DNA of 64,000 bases from Meridianimaribacter flavus (GTDB lineage: Bacteria; Bacteroidota; Bacteroidia; Flavobacteriales; Flavobacteriaceae): the NCBI RefSeq assembly GCF_004366715.1, contig NZ_SOQZ01000004.1:62001-126000 (forward strand), given 5' to 3'. Positions within the stretch are counted from its first letter, which is position 1, and each line of letters opens with the position of its first letter. The notes under the pieces were generated by a model. It was given only the letters and a program-made list of their open reading frames with translations, had not been told where the DNA came from and ran no database searches. Below are positions 26,392 through 34,984 of this stretch, piece after piece. Made by a program: the position numbers and the translations under genes.

Positions 26392-26399
26392 TAGTTTTG
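26392..26399 (+). promoter_or_regulatory. Candidate -7 box (TAGTTTTG)
   Basis: Exact match to TAnnTTTG, 33 bp upstream of the secreted protein start at 26432. No -33 TTG at a suitable distance was found. Confidence 0.35.
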
Positions 26400-26431
26400 A
26401 TTCATTAAATATTAACCCCAAATTTTATATT

Positions 26432-27106
26432 ATGACAAAACTTTACCTAACTTTTTTTGTTATTCTAACATGTACTATTCATGTAAGTTCGCAAATTACT
26501 TTTAAGGGCTGTACAGGAATATTAGGAGACCAAGATTTTTACCTATCCAATACAGGTACTACTGATGATTCTGGAGATATTAGAAACACTTACGAAACGC
26601 AACCTAGTGACTTTGCCCAAAGTTGTCCTGCAGGTGTTTGTGAATTAAGAATTATATGGAACACATCCCTTGACAGATGGGAAATTCAGCTAGACAATGA
26701 TGGACCACTAAATACTCCTGATTATACTACAGCAGTGATGTATTACAACACAACACCTTCTTTACCAAACCCTCCAGATTTAACCTTAGGGAGCTGGGTT
26801 AACGCTGAAGGTTATTGCCCAGAAACTATTACTACTTTAACAGGAAGCGTACAGGGCAATACATTAGGGAATGATGAAGTTGCTTTAATTAGTAATGTGA
26901 GTATATATCCTAATCCTTCAAGCAACTTTATTGTTGTTGATGGCTTGACAAATACTACAACTTTTAATATTTATAATCTTGTTGGTATGAACCTTAAAAA
27001 TGGTAAAATATCAAATAAAGAAAAACTAAATATTCAAAACTTAAATAACGGAATCTACTTATTAAAATTAGAAAACGGCACTACGTTTAAGTTTATAAAA
27101 GAATAA
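26432..27106 (+). CDS. Small secreted protein with T9SS type A sorting domain
   Basis: A 224-residue protein with a signal peptide (residues 1-20, ending VSSQ). The central region of about 120 residues has cysteine-containing segments (FKGCTGILGDQDFYL, SCPAGVCELRIIW, GYCPET) that I do not recognise. The C-terminal 75 residues are a T9SS type A domain: SIYPNPSSNFIVVDGL, FNIYNLVGMNL, IQNLNNGIYLLKLENG and TFKFIKE. It should be exported through the Sec system and then T9SS to the cell surface or medium. It resembles the next gene only in the C-terminal domain. Confidence 0.87.
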   Translation: MTKLYLTFFVILTCTIHVSSQITFKGCTGILGDQDFYLSNTGTTDDSGDIRNTYETQPSDFAQSCPAGVCELRIIWNTSLDRWEIQLDNDGPLNTPDYTTAVMYYNTTPSLPNPPDLTLGSWVNAEGYCPETITTLTGSVQGNTLGNDEVALISNVSIYPNPSSNFIVVDGLTNTTTFNIYNLVGMNLKNGKISNKEKLNIQNLNNGIYLLKLENGTTFKFIKE

Positions 27107-27129
27107 CTACTAGCAACTTATAATAACAC

Positions 27130-27180
27130 ACACCTATTTCTTATACATAGACCGAAAGGTTTTGTTTGAGAAATAGGTGT
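27130..27180 (+). terminator. Long-loop hairpin after the first secreted protein gene
   Basis: ACACCTATTTCT (27130-27141) pairs perfectly with AGAAATAGGTGT (27169-27180) around a 27-nt loop. The following T content is weak, so it may be a terminator or mRNA-stabilising hairpin. Confidence 0.5.
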
Positions 27181-27268
27181 TAATAATTTACATCACTTTA
27201 CATCAGGCATAATTAATAGCCAACTTGTTTTTTAACTTTTTAAAATCCCTATAACTTAAATTAAAACC

Positions 27269-28000
27269 ATGAAACACATTTACTCTGCCTTACTATTTAC
27301 ATTAATCAGTACATTATCATTCTCACAAGTTTTTGACTGGGAAACGGTTGAAGTTGCTGATACTGGAGTTGCTCAAACAGTAGCTGGTATTACAGCTACA
27401 TTTTCTTCATCTTATTCAAATACTGATGCAACGGCCTTATATGGTAATGGCTTCTCTGGCACTTCAGGTGTTGTTGTATTTACCTATCAAACAGATTCAG
27501 GTGATTCTGCAACTGTAAGTTTTAGTTCTCCAGTTGATATAACTTCGATTTATGCTTTTGCTCTTTATGATTATTCTGGAACTCGCACTTGGACCTTTAC
27601 ACCTTCAGGTGGAAGTAACTCAAGTGTTAATCAAGACTTGATATACGAAACAGGATCAGCTGTAACTGTAAATTGGACAAACGTTAATTCTTTTACTATA
27701 ACTAGTAGCCTTGGTAATGATTCATTTGGTCTTGATGATATCGTATTTTCTGCTGCAACATTAAGCACAAGTGATTTTAGCTTTAATGATAAAGTTGTTT
27801 ACCCTAACCCTTCCTCAAGTTTTATTCATATTAAAGGCTTAACAGAAATAAGTAACTATAGTATCTTTAACAACCTGGGAGCTGAAGTAATGAATGGTAC
27901 ATTATTAAACACTAACAAAATAGACATTCAAAATTTAAACAATGGTATCTATTTCTTAAAGACTGATAATGGATATACGTTTAAATTCATAAAAGACTAA
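27269..28000 (+). CDS. Small secreted protein with T9SS type A sorting domain
   Basis: A 243-residue protein with a signal peptide ending TLSFSQ (residue 20). A serine/threonine-rich beta domain (about residues 20-165) follows, in which FDWETVEV, VVFTYQTDSGDSATVSFSSPVDITSIYAFALYD-like segments and SLGNDSFGLDDIVFS suggest a jelly-roll or carbohydrate-binding-like fold. The C-terminal T9SS domain (VVYPNPSSSFIHIKGL, IQNLNNGIYFLKTDNG, TFKFIKD) is nearly the same as in the preceding gene. The two are tandem cargo genes with different passenger domains. Confidence 0.85.
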   Translation: MKHIYSALLFTLISTLSFSQVFDWETVEVADTGVAQTVAGITATFSSSYSNTDATALYGNGFSGTSGVVVFTYQTDSGDSATVSFSSPVDITSIYAFALYDYSGTRTWTFTPSGGSNSSVNQDLIYETGSAVTVNWTNVNSFTITSSLGNDSFGLDDIVFSAATLSTSDFSFNDKVVYPNPSSSFIHIKGLTEISNYSIFNNLGAEVMNGTLLNTNKIDIQNLNNGIYFLKTDNGYTFKFIKD

Positions 28001-28023
28001 CTGGTAATAAAAATTATAACTTC

Positions 28024-28063
28024 AATGGCTACAAGGTTCAAAAACTATGTAGCCATTGTTTTT
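28024..28063 (+). terminator. Terminator after the second secreted protein gene
   Basis: AATGGCTACA (28024-28033) pairs perfectly with TGTAGCCATT (28048-28057), followed by GTTTTT. It is 24 bp after the stop. Confidence 0.8.
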
Positions 28064-28282
28064 ATAAGGCAGCTTTTGTATTTTAACGTAACACAAAACC
28101 CAATAACAACCAGCAAATTTTCACCAAAAACATATATATTAGTAGAACTGTAAGTGATTATATTAAGTTTAAAAGCACCTTAAAGCATAAATGCTTTTGT
28201 AGCTCATTTAACACAGAACTTTTAAACTCATTAAATTAAAGGCATACTCATAAAACACTATAGTTTTAAAAACACTAAAACC

Positions 28283-28744
28283 ATGAAAAAAATAAAATTT
28301 AGCACACAAGTAAATGCCTCTTCGCAAAAGGTATACGAAACTATGTTAGGGCTTAACAATAAAAATACTTATGAGCAATGGACTGCTGAATTTAACCCAA
28401 CCTCTACATATGAAGGCTGCTGGAACAAAGGTGAAAAAATGTATTTTGTTGGAACTGATGAAAACGGAAAAAAAGGTGGAATGATTTCAGAAATTGCTGA
28501 AAATATCCCATCAAAATTCGTGTCTATTCGTCATTATGGAATTCTTGATGGTGATCATGAAATCACTTCTGGTGAGCAAGTTGAAAAATGGGCTGGAAGC
28601 CTCGAAAACTATTCGCTAACAGAAAACAATGGTGTCACTACAGTAGAAGTTGAATTGGATACTGATGATAATTACGCAGATTATTTTAATAACACTTGGC
28701 CTAAAGCACTAAACAAACTGAAAGAGATTTCAGAAAACCAATAA
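28283..28744 (+). CDS. SRPBCC domain-containing protein (AHSA1-like)
   Basis: A 153-residue cytosolic protein with the START/Bet v1-like SRPBCC pattern. The first strand IKFSTQVNASSQKVYETMLG is followed by FNPTSTYEGCWNKGEKMYF, GGMISEIAENIPSKFVSIRHYG and a C-terminal helix WPKALNKLKEISE. Such proteins bind hydrophobic ligands or act as Aha1-like factors; no specific role can be assigned. A DinB-like gene follows with only 1 bp between, and the two families often co-occur in Bacteroidetes operons. Confidence 0.82.
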   Translation: MKKIKFSTQVNASSQKVYETMLGLNNKNTYEQWTAEFNPTSTYEGCWNKGEKMYFVGTDENGKKGGMISEIAENIPSKFVSIRHYGILDGDHEITSGEQVEKWAGSLENYSLTENNGVTTVEVELDTDDNYADYFNNTWPKALNKLKEISENQ

Positions 28745-28745
28745 A

Positions 28746-29210
28746 ATGAATTCAACACAACAACTCGCTAATCGTTTACGCGAAGTTATTTTAAATGGAA
28801 CTTGGATAGCTAACACAAATTACAAACACCAGCTAGAAGCTTTAGATTGGACTGTTGCTATTGCCAAAGTAAAATCGCGCAACACTATTGCTGTGTTAGC
28901 ACAACACATCCATTACTACATTGCTGGTGTAAAACATGCTTTTGAAAGTGGTACGCTAGAAATACGTGATCAATACAGTTTTGATTTTCCTCCAATAGAA
29001 TCACAAGAGCAATGGAATGCTTTTTTAAATAAATTTTGGACTGATACCGAAGGTCTTATCGAACTAATTGAAAAATTACCTAACAGTAAGCTTAACCAAA
29101 ATTTTATAGATGAAAAATATGGAACTTACCAACGTAATATTGATGCTATGATAGAACATAGTTACTATCACCTTGGACAAATAGTATTGTTAAAAAAACT
29201 ATTAGCCTAA
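28746..29210 (+). CDS. DinB/DUF1572-like protein
   Basis: A 154-residue helical protein. Histidines in [12 protein letters not shown] and [18 protein letters not shown] are placed as in the DinB/YfiT four-helix-bundle family, where they form a metal site. Members include thiol transferases and stress proteins; the role here is unknown. It is translationally close to the SRPBCC gene, and its 3' end overlaps the convergent purC 3' end by 9 bp. Confidence 0.78.
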   Translation: MNSTQQLANRLREVILNGTWIANTNYKHQLEALDWTVAIAKVKSRNTIAVLAQHIHYYIAGVKHAFESGTLEIRDQYSFDFPPIESQEQWNAFLNKFWTDTEGLIELIEKLPNSKLNQNFIDEKYGTYQRNIDAMIEHSYYHLGQIVLLKKLLA

Positions 29211-30152
29211 ATAAGCCAATACATTAGTTTGAATACGCTCTTGTATATTACTTACATCAGCTTTTACAAAAGGTTCTCCTGTAATGTTTTCGTAAAGTTC
29301 TATGTAGCGTTCTGAAACACTTGTAATGTACTCATCACTCATTTCAGGAACGGTTTGACCTTCTAAACCTTGAAAATTGTTTGCAATTAACCATTGGCGT
29401 ACAAACTCTTTTGATAATTGCTTTTGGGCTTCTCCTCTATCCTGACGTTCTTGATAACCGTCAGCATAAAAATATCGTGAAGAATCTGGAGTGTGGATCT
29501 CGTCAATCAATACAATCTTTCCGTCTTTGGTTTTTCCAAATTCGTATTTGGTATCTACTAAAATTAATCCTCTTTCAGCAGCAATTTCAGAACCTCTTTT
29601 AAAAAGCTTACGTGTATAATCTTCAAGTACTAGGTAGTCTTCTTCTGATACAATTCCGCGTTTTAAAATGTCTTCTCTAGAAATATCTTCGTCATGATCT
29701 CCCATTTCAGCTTTTGTAGCTGGTGTAATTATAGGTTCAGGAAATGCATCATTTTCTTTCATCCCTTCAGGCATTGGCACACCACACAACAGTCGTTTTC
29801 CAGCTTTGTACTCACGTGCTGCATGACCAGACATATAGCCACGAATAACCATTTCAACCTTAAAAGGATCGCACAAATGACCTACAGCAACATTTGGATC
29901 AGGAGTAGCTGTTAGCCAATTAGGAACCAAATCTTCAGTAGCTTTCATCATATTGGTTGCAATCTGATTTAAAATTTGCCCTTTGTAAGGAATTCCTTTA
30001 GGCATCACCACATCAAATGCGCTTAACCTATCGGTTGCAATCATTACTAACTGCTCGTCGTTAATATTATAAACTTCTCTAACCTTTCCTTTGTATACAC
30101 TTTTTTGATTAGGAAAATTAAAATTGGTATCTATTATTGTGTTGTGTGACAT
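29202..30152 (-). CDS. purC: Phosphoribosylaminoimidazole-succinocarboxamide synthase
   Basis: A 316-residue enzyme of purine biosynthesis that joins CAIR and aspartate using ATP to form SAICAR. Motifs: [11 protein letters not shown] at the N-terminus, [37 protein letters not shown] and [13 protein letters not shown]. The length is that of the longer eukaryote-like form common in Bacteroidetes. It follows phoH in the same direction by 88 bp, a common flavobacterial order. Confidence 0.96.
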   Translation of the reverse strand: MSHNTIIDTNFNFPNQKSVYKGKVREVYNINDEQLVMIATDRLSAFDVVMPKGIPYKGQILNQIATNMMKATEDLVPNWLTATPDPNVAVGHLCDPFKVEMVIRGYMSGHAAREYKAGKRLLCGVPMPEGMKENDAFPEPIITPATKAEMGDHDEDISREDILKRGIVSEEDYLVLEDYTRKLFKRGSEIAAERGLILVDTKYEFGKTKDGKIVLIDEIHTPDSSRYFYADGYQERQDRGEAQKQLSKEFVRQWLIANNFQGLEGQTVPEMSDEYITSVSERYIELYENITGEPFVKADVSNIQERIQTNVLAYLG

Positions 30153-30240
30153 TTGCTTTAATTTATCATCATTACATACGATATAATGATAACTCTATTT
30201 AATTTTTTGTTGGCTGCGACTAAAAAACTACCAACTTAAT

Positions 30241-31194
30241 TTATTCTCTATTTTCTATGCTCTTGTATGCTGCTATAATCTTTTTTACCAGCTTATGGCG
30301 AATAACATCTTTATCGTCTAAAAATATAATACCTACGCCTTCTACATTTTTAAGAATTAACAAGGCTTCTTTAAGTCCTGAAATGGTACGACGTGGTAAA
30401 TCGATTTGTCCAGGGTCACCAGTTAGTAAAAACTTAGCATTTTTCCCCATACGTGTTAAAAACATCTTCATTTGCGCATGAGTAGTGTTTTGACCTTCGT
30501 CTAAAATCACAAATGCATTATCCAAAGTACGTCCACGCATAAAGGCTAAAGGAGCAATTTGTATCGTTCCGTTTTCTATAAAACTAGCCAGTTTTTCTGC
30601 AGGTATCATATCACGTAACGCATCATACAACGGTTGCATATAAGGGTCTAATTTTTCTTTTAAATCACCTGGAAGAAATCCAAGATTTTCACCAGCCTCA
30701 ACAGCAGGTCTTGTTAAAATAATACGTTTTACCTCTTTATTTTTTAATGCCTGAACCGCTAGAGCAACTCCTGTATAGGTTTTACCAGTTCCTGCAGGAC
30801 CAATGGCAAATACCATATCGTTTTTACGCATGCTTTCAACAAGCTTCCTCTGGTTTAGAGTTTGCGCTTTTATAATTCTTCCTCCAACACCATGAACAAT
30901 GGTTTCTCCACTTTGTTCAGACGTTGTATAATCGTCACTACTTTGACTGGTAAGTACACGCTCAATAACATTTTCGTCCAACTTATTGTACTTAGCAAAA
31001 TGAGTCATTAACATGGTCATACGACGGTCAAACTCTTCAAGCAAGTCTTCGTCACCATATGCCTTAATTTTATTTCCTCTAGCTACAATTTTTAATTTTG
31101 GGAAGTATTCTTTTAGAAGTTCGATATTTACGTTTTGAGCTCCAAAAAACTCTTTAGGAGTTATTTCTTCTAATTCAATTATAAGTTCATTCAA
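30241..31194 (-). CDS. PhoH family ATPase
   Basis: A 317-residue cytosolic P-loop protein. An N-terminal KH-like segment (about residues 1-90) is followed by the ATPase domain with Walker A GPAGTGKT at residues 132-139, RPAVEAGENLGFLPGD, and Walker B ILDEGQNT, then LTGDPGQIDLP. PhoH-type proteins are predicted RNA-associated ATPases. The gene is divergent from the SAM hydroxide adenosyltransferase gene across 110 bp and upstream of purC. Confidence 0.94.
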   Translation of the reverse strand: MNELIIELEEITPKEFFGAQNVNIELLKEYFPKLKIVARGNKIKAYGDEDLLEEFDRRMTMLMTHFAKYNKLDENVIERVLTSQSSDDYTTSEQSGETIVHGVGGRIIKAQTLNQRKLVESMRKNDMVFAIGPAGTGKTYTGVALAVQALKNKEVKRIILTRPAVEAGENLGFLPGDLKEKLDPYMQPLYDALRDMIPAEKLASFIENGTIQIAPLAFMRGRTLDNAFVILDEGQNTTHAQMKMFLTRMGKNAKFLLTGDPGQIDLPRRTISGLKEALLILKNVEGVGIIFLDDKDVIRHKLVKKIIAAYKSIENRE

Positions 31195-31233
31195 AAGGTA
31201 CCTGATTTAATAAATTAATCTGTTTTGTTTTAT

Positions 31234-31241
31234 TAGTTTTG
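31234..31241 (+). promoter_or_regulatory. Candidate -7 box (TAGTTTTG)
   Basis: Exact TAnnTTTG match in the divergent phoH / SAM hydroxide adenosyltransferase spacer, 63 bp upstream of the latter's start. No convincing -33 TTG. Confidence 0.3.
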
Positions 31242-31304
31242 TGTAGTAACAAATCTACACAATTTTAAGCGAGGTTAGATTAAAAAAATATCAACAATTA
31301 TTAC

Positions 31305-32141
31305 ATGGCAATAATCACATTAACAACTGATTTTGGCGAAAAAGACCACTTTGCAGGAGCTATTAAAGGTGCAATTTACAGTGAGCTTCCTGATGTTAGA
31401 ATTGTTGATATCTCGCATTCTGTTTCTCCTTTTAATGTTCCTGAAGCGGCTTACATTATTCAAAATGCATACAGTAGTTTTCCTAAAGGAACTATTCACC
31501 TTATAGGTATCGACTCTGAGTTAAACCCTGAAAACAAGCACATTGCAGTAAAACTAGACGACCATTACTTTATATGTGCCAACAATGGAATAATGAGTAT
31601 GATATGTGCCGAAATTGCTCCTGAAAAAATTGTGGAGATTAATATCCATGATAAAATTGAAACCAATTTTCCTGTTTTAGATGTGTTTGTAAAAGTAGCT
31701 TGCCATATTGCTAGAGGAGGAACGCTTGAAGTGATTGGAAAAGTTATTAACACAATTAAGCCTATTAGAGATTTAGTGCCTTTTGTAAATGATGAAAAAA
31801 ACCAGATTATTGGTAGTGTTATTTACATTGATAATTATGGCAACGTAGTTACCAATATAAGACGCAAATTTTTTGAATCTATACAAAAAACTCGTGCCTT
31901 TGAAATTTCTGCTCGCAACTATAAGTTTAAAGAAATATTGAACAGATATAGCGATGTTGTAAATTTTGACACTCCTGAAGATAAACGTTATGATGAAGGA
32001 AAAGGATTGGTTGTTTTTAACTCTTCAGGTTATTTAGAAATTGCGGTTTATAGAAGTAATCCTACTACTGTTGGTAGTGCCTCTACACTTATGGGATTAA
32101 GCATGCGAGATACTGTAACGGTTAACTTTTCAAAAACTTAA
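31305..32141 (+). CDS. SAM hydroxide adenosyltransferase (DUF62 family)
   Basis: A 278-residue protein of the chlorinase/fluorinase superfamily in its hydrolytic form. The start IITLTTDFGEKDHFAGAIKG carries the conserved Asp, IVDISHSVSPFN the second conserved block, and FICANNGIMS the adenosine site. VIYIDNYGNVVTNI marks the C-terminal domain. The family converts S-adenosylmethionine and water to adenosine and methionine. The gene is divergent from phoH and followed by an ABM-like gene 2 bp later. Confidence 0.9.
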   Translation: MAIITLTTDFGEKDHFAGAIKGAIYSELPDVRIVDISHSVSPFNVPEAAYIIQNAYSSFPKGTIHLIGIDSELNPENKHIAVKLDDHYFICANNGIMSMICAEIAPEKIVEINIHDKIETNFPVLDVFVKVACHIARGGTLEVIGKVINTIKPIRDLVPFVNDEKNQIIGSVIYIDNYGNVVTNIRRKFFESIQKTRAFEISARNYKFKEILNRYSDVVNFDTPEDKRYDEGKGLVVFNSSGYLEIAVYRSNPTTVGSASTLMGLSMRDTVTVNFSKT

Positions 32142-32143
32142 AT

Positions 32144-32440
32144 ATGTTTGTACGAATTGTAAAAATGAGCTTTGAGCCAAAACACATTGATGAATTCTTA
32201 TCGAACTTTGAGTTAAGTAAACACAATATTAGAGCTTTTGATGGCTGTGAGTTTTTAGAACTTTACAGAGACAAGCACAATACAAACGTATTTTTTACGT
32301 ATAGTTATTGGAATACCGAAGCCGACTTAGAGCGCTACCGACAATCGAGTTTATTTAAAGGTATTTGGAGTAAAACCAAACCTCTTTTTAATGCAAAACC
32401 TGAAGCTTGGAGTGTAGATAAATTGGCAAGTTTAGATTGA
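32144..32440 (+). CDS. Antibiotic biosynthesis monooxygenase (ABM)-like protein
   Basis: A 98-residue protein with the dimeric alpha-beta barrel pattern: MFVRIVKMSFEPKHIDEFL, a central FDGCEFLELYRDKHNTNVFFTYSYW, and a helix WNTEADLERYRQSSLF. These small proteins act as quinol or heme-type monooxygenases or have unknown roles. It is adjacent to the SAM hydroxide adenosyltransferase gene and about 100 bp before gldFG, a neighbourhood repeated in flavobacteria. Confidence 0.82.
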   Translation: MFVRIVKMSFEPKHIDEFLSNFELSKHNIRAFDGCEFLELYRDKHNTNVFFTYSYWNTEADLERYRQSSLFKGIWSKTKPLFNAKPEAWSVDKLASLD

Positions 32441-32545
32441 TAAAATTTGAAAACACCAATTAATTCATCACAGAAACAGAACTAAAAAATTCGTGATTTA
32501 CTAATAAACTTTTAACTTTCCACTTTAAACTTTTCAACTAAGATA

Positions 32546-34936
32546 ATGCTAGCAATTCTAAAAAAAGAAATTACCTCATTTTTTGCATCACCAGTTGGTT
32601 ACTTGGTTATCGCTATTTTTTTATTACTCAACGGATTGTTTTTATGGCTCTTTAAAGGTGAATTCAACATTTTAGATAATGGATTTGCTGACCTCAATAG
32701 TTTTTTCACTTTAGCACCTTGGATACTTATTTTTCTTGTTCCTGCAGTCACTATGCGTAGCTTTAGTGATGAAAAAAAACAAGGAACACTTGAACTGCTA
32801 CTCACTAAACCTGTAAGTCATTTACAAATTGTTTTAGGCAAATACGTTGGTGCACTGGTTTTAATACTTATTGCCTTGTTACCAACACTATTATACGTGT
32901 ATAGTATATACAAACTTGGAAGCCCAGTAGGAAATTTAGATTTAGGAAGTGTTACAGGTTCTTATTTTGGTTTATTACTTATGGCTGCTGCTTACACAGC
33001 TATAGGTGTATTTTCTTCAACACTATCAGACAATCAAATTGTAGCTTTTATTATTGCTGTGTTTATTTGCTTCTTCTTTTATTTTGGGTTTGAAGGTTTA
33101 GCTAATTTTAATCTTTTTGGTGATGCTTTTCGCCTTGAAAAATTAGGAATGGATGACCATTACAAGAGCATTAGTAGAGGTGTTATTGATACTAGGGATT
33201 TACTGTATTTTATAAGTATTATTGTATTGTTTGTACTCATAACTGCTAGACGAATTGGCACAAAAGCCATTGATAAAAAAGAATGGTTACATCTATTGGT
33301 ATTACCTTTAGGGTTATTGGTTTTAAACCTCTTTACACAGTCAATTTATAAACGTTTCGACTTAACACAAGACCAACGTTATACATTATCAAAAGCAGCA
33401 CTTAACACTATTGAAAATGTAGATTCTCCTTTAATTATCGATGTGTTTCTTGAAGGCGATTTCCCTTCAGAATTTAGACGTCTTAAAACTGAAACCAAGC
33501 AGTTATTGGAAGAGTTTGCGCTTCAAAATAACAACGTTAAATTTAGTTTTATTAATCCTATTGAGAATGAAACAACTCGAGACCAGAACATTCAACAATT
33601 AGTACAACGTGGTTTACAACCCTTTCAACTTACCGTAAAAGAGAATGGAAAATCGTCTCAGGAATTAATTTTCCCATGGGCTTTAGCTAGTTACAACGAA
33701 CAAACCGTAAAAATCCCATTAATAAAAAACAGCATTGGAGTTACTGACCAAGAACGCATCAACAATTCTGTGCAACATTTAGAATATGCTTTTGCCGAAG
33801 GATTTAAAAAACTAACCACTGAAAAATCTAAGAAAATAGCCATTTTAAAAGGAAATGGCGAGCTGAATGACATATATATTGCTGATTTTTTAACAAGTAT
33901 TAAAGAGCATTACAATATTGCTCCTTTTACTATGGATAGTGTTGCTAACCATCCGCAAAAAACCTTAGAGCAATTAAACGGTTTCGATTTAGTAATAGCT
34001 GCAAAACCAACTATTCCTTTTACTGAAGACGAAAAATATGTCTTAGACCAATATACTATGAATGGCGGAAAAAGTCTTTGGCTTACCGAATCGGTTATTA
34101 TGGACAAAGATAGTTTGTTAAACGACTCAGGAAGAGCTATTGCTGTTATTAGAGATTTAAACCTAAATGATTTTTTCTTTAAATATGGTGTTCGCATTAA
34201 TCCTGTGTTAGTTAACGACATGTATTCTGCTCCAATAACTCTTGCTATTGGAGAAGGTAGTGACGCTCAGTTTCAACCAATACAATGGCAATATTCGCCA
34301 TTAGCAGCTAGTAATCCAAATCATGCAATAACCAACAACTTAAACTTGGTAAAGTTTGATTTTGCAAGCCAAATAGATACTTTAAAAAACGATGATATTT
34401 CAAAAACTGTTTTATTACGTAGCTCTCAACTAACCAAGCTAGATGGTGTACCAAGAGAAATAAGTTTAGATATTGTTACCCAAGAACCTAACCCTAAAAC
34501 ATATACTAAAGGATTACAACCACTAGCTGTATTATTAGAAGGTGAATTTACGTCGGTTTATAACAATAGAGTAAAGCCTTTTAATCTTTCTAATGATAGA
34601 ACAAAGAGTGATTCTACTAAAATTATTGTCATTGCTGATGGTGACGTTATTAAAAATGATGTAGTAAGAAACAAACCGCAACAATTAGGTTTTGATCGTT
34701 GGACAGGTGAAAGTTTTGGAAACAAGGAGTTTTTAGAAAATGCTGTTAACTACCTTTTAGATGACAATAAACTTATAGATATTAGAACAAAAGAAATTGC
34801 TATAGCTTTCTTAGATTCCAAAAAAATTGAAGAACAAAAAACAAAATGGCAATTTATAAATATTGCTTTGCCTCTACTCCTTTTAGGTATTTTTGGTTTT
34901 GTCTTTAATTACTTAAGACGAAAAAAATACGTATAA
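32546..34936 (+). CDS. gldG: GldF-GldG fusion: gliding-associated ABC transporter permease and extracytoplasmic subunit
   Basis: A 796-residue single reading frame joining two gliding proteins. Residues 1-240 are GldF: ABC-2 type permease with six helices, starting LAILKKEITSFFASPVGYLV and carrying FSDEKKQGTLELLLTKPVS. Residues about 245-796 are GldG: one entry helix (LLVLPLGLLVLNLFTQSIYKRFDLT in two pieces), a large extracytoplasmic domain with QDQRYTLSKAALNTIENV, and a C-terminal helix followed by basic residues. In Flavobacterium johnsoniae the two are separate, partnered with the ATPase GldA, which is not in this window. No stop or frame change is visible at the junction. Confidence 0.9.
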   Translation: MLAILKKEITSFFASPVGYLVIAIFLLLNGLFLWLFKGEFNILDNGFADLNSFFTLAPWILIFLVPAVTMRSFSDEKKQGTLELLLTKPVSHLQIVLGKYVGALVLILIALLPTLLYVYSIYKLGSPVGNLDLGSVTGSYFGLLLMAAAYTAIGVFSSTLSDNQIVAFIIAVFICFFFYFGFEGLANFNLFGDAFRLEKLGMDDHYKSISRGVIDTRDLLYFISIIVLFVLITARRIGTKAIDKKEWLHLLVLPLGLLVLNLFTQSIYKRFDLTQDQRYTLSKAALNTIENVDSPLIIDVFLEGDFPSEFRRLKTETKQLLEEFALQNNNVKFSFINPIENETTRDQNIQQLVQRGLQPFQLTVKENGKSSQELIFPWALASYNEQTVKIPLIKNSIGVTDQERINNSVQHLEYAFAEGFKKLTTEKSKKIAILKGNGELNDIYIADFLTSIKEHYNIAPFTMDSVANHPQKTLEQLNGFDLVIAAKPTIPFTEDEKYVLDQYTMNGGKSLWLTESVIMDKDSLLNDSGRAIAVIRDLNLNDFFFKYGVRINPVLVNDMYSAPITLAIGEGSDAQFQPIQWQYSPLAASNPNHAITNNLNLVKFDFASQIDTLKNDDISKTVLLRSSQLTKLDGVPREISLDIVTQEPNPKTYTKGLQPLAVLLEGEFTSVYNNRVKPFNLSNDRTKSDSTKIIVIADGDVIKNDVVRNKPQQLGFDRWTGESFGNKEFLENAVNYLLDDNKLIDIRTKEIAIAFLDSKKIEEQKTKWQFINIALPLLLLGIFGFVFNYLRRKKYV

Positions 34937-34965
34937 AAAAAGCGACCCAAAAGGTCGCTTTTTTA
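34935..34965. terminator. Bidirectional terminator between gldFG and the subtilisin gene
   Basis: AAGCGACC (34940-34947) and GGTCGCTT (34953-34960) form an 8-bp stem with an A tract on the left and a T tract on the right, serving both convergent genes. Confidence 0.9.
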
Positions 34966-34984
34966 TTTTATTGAGAGTTGTTCG

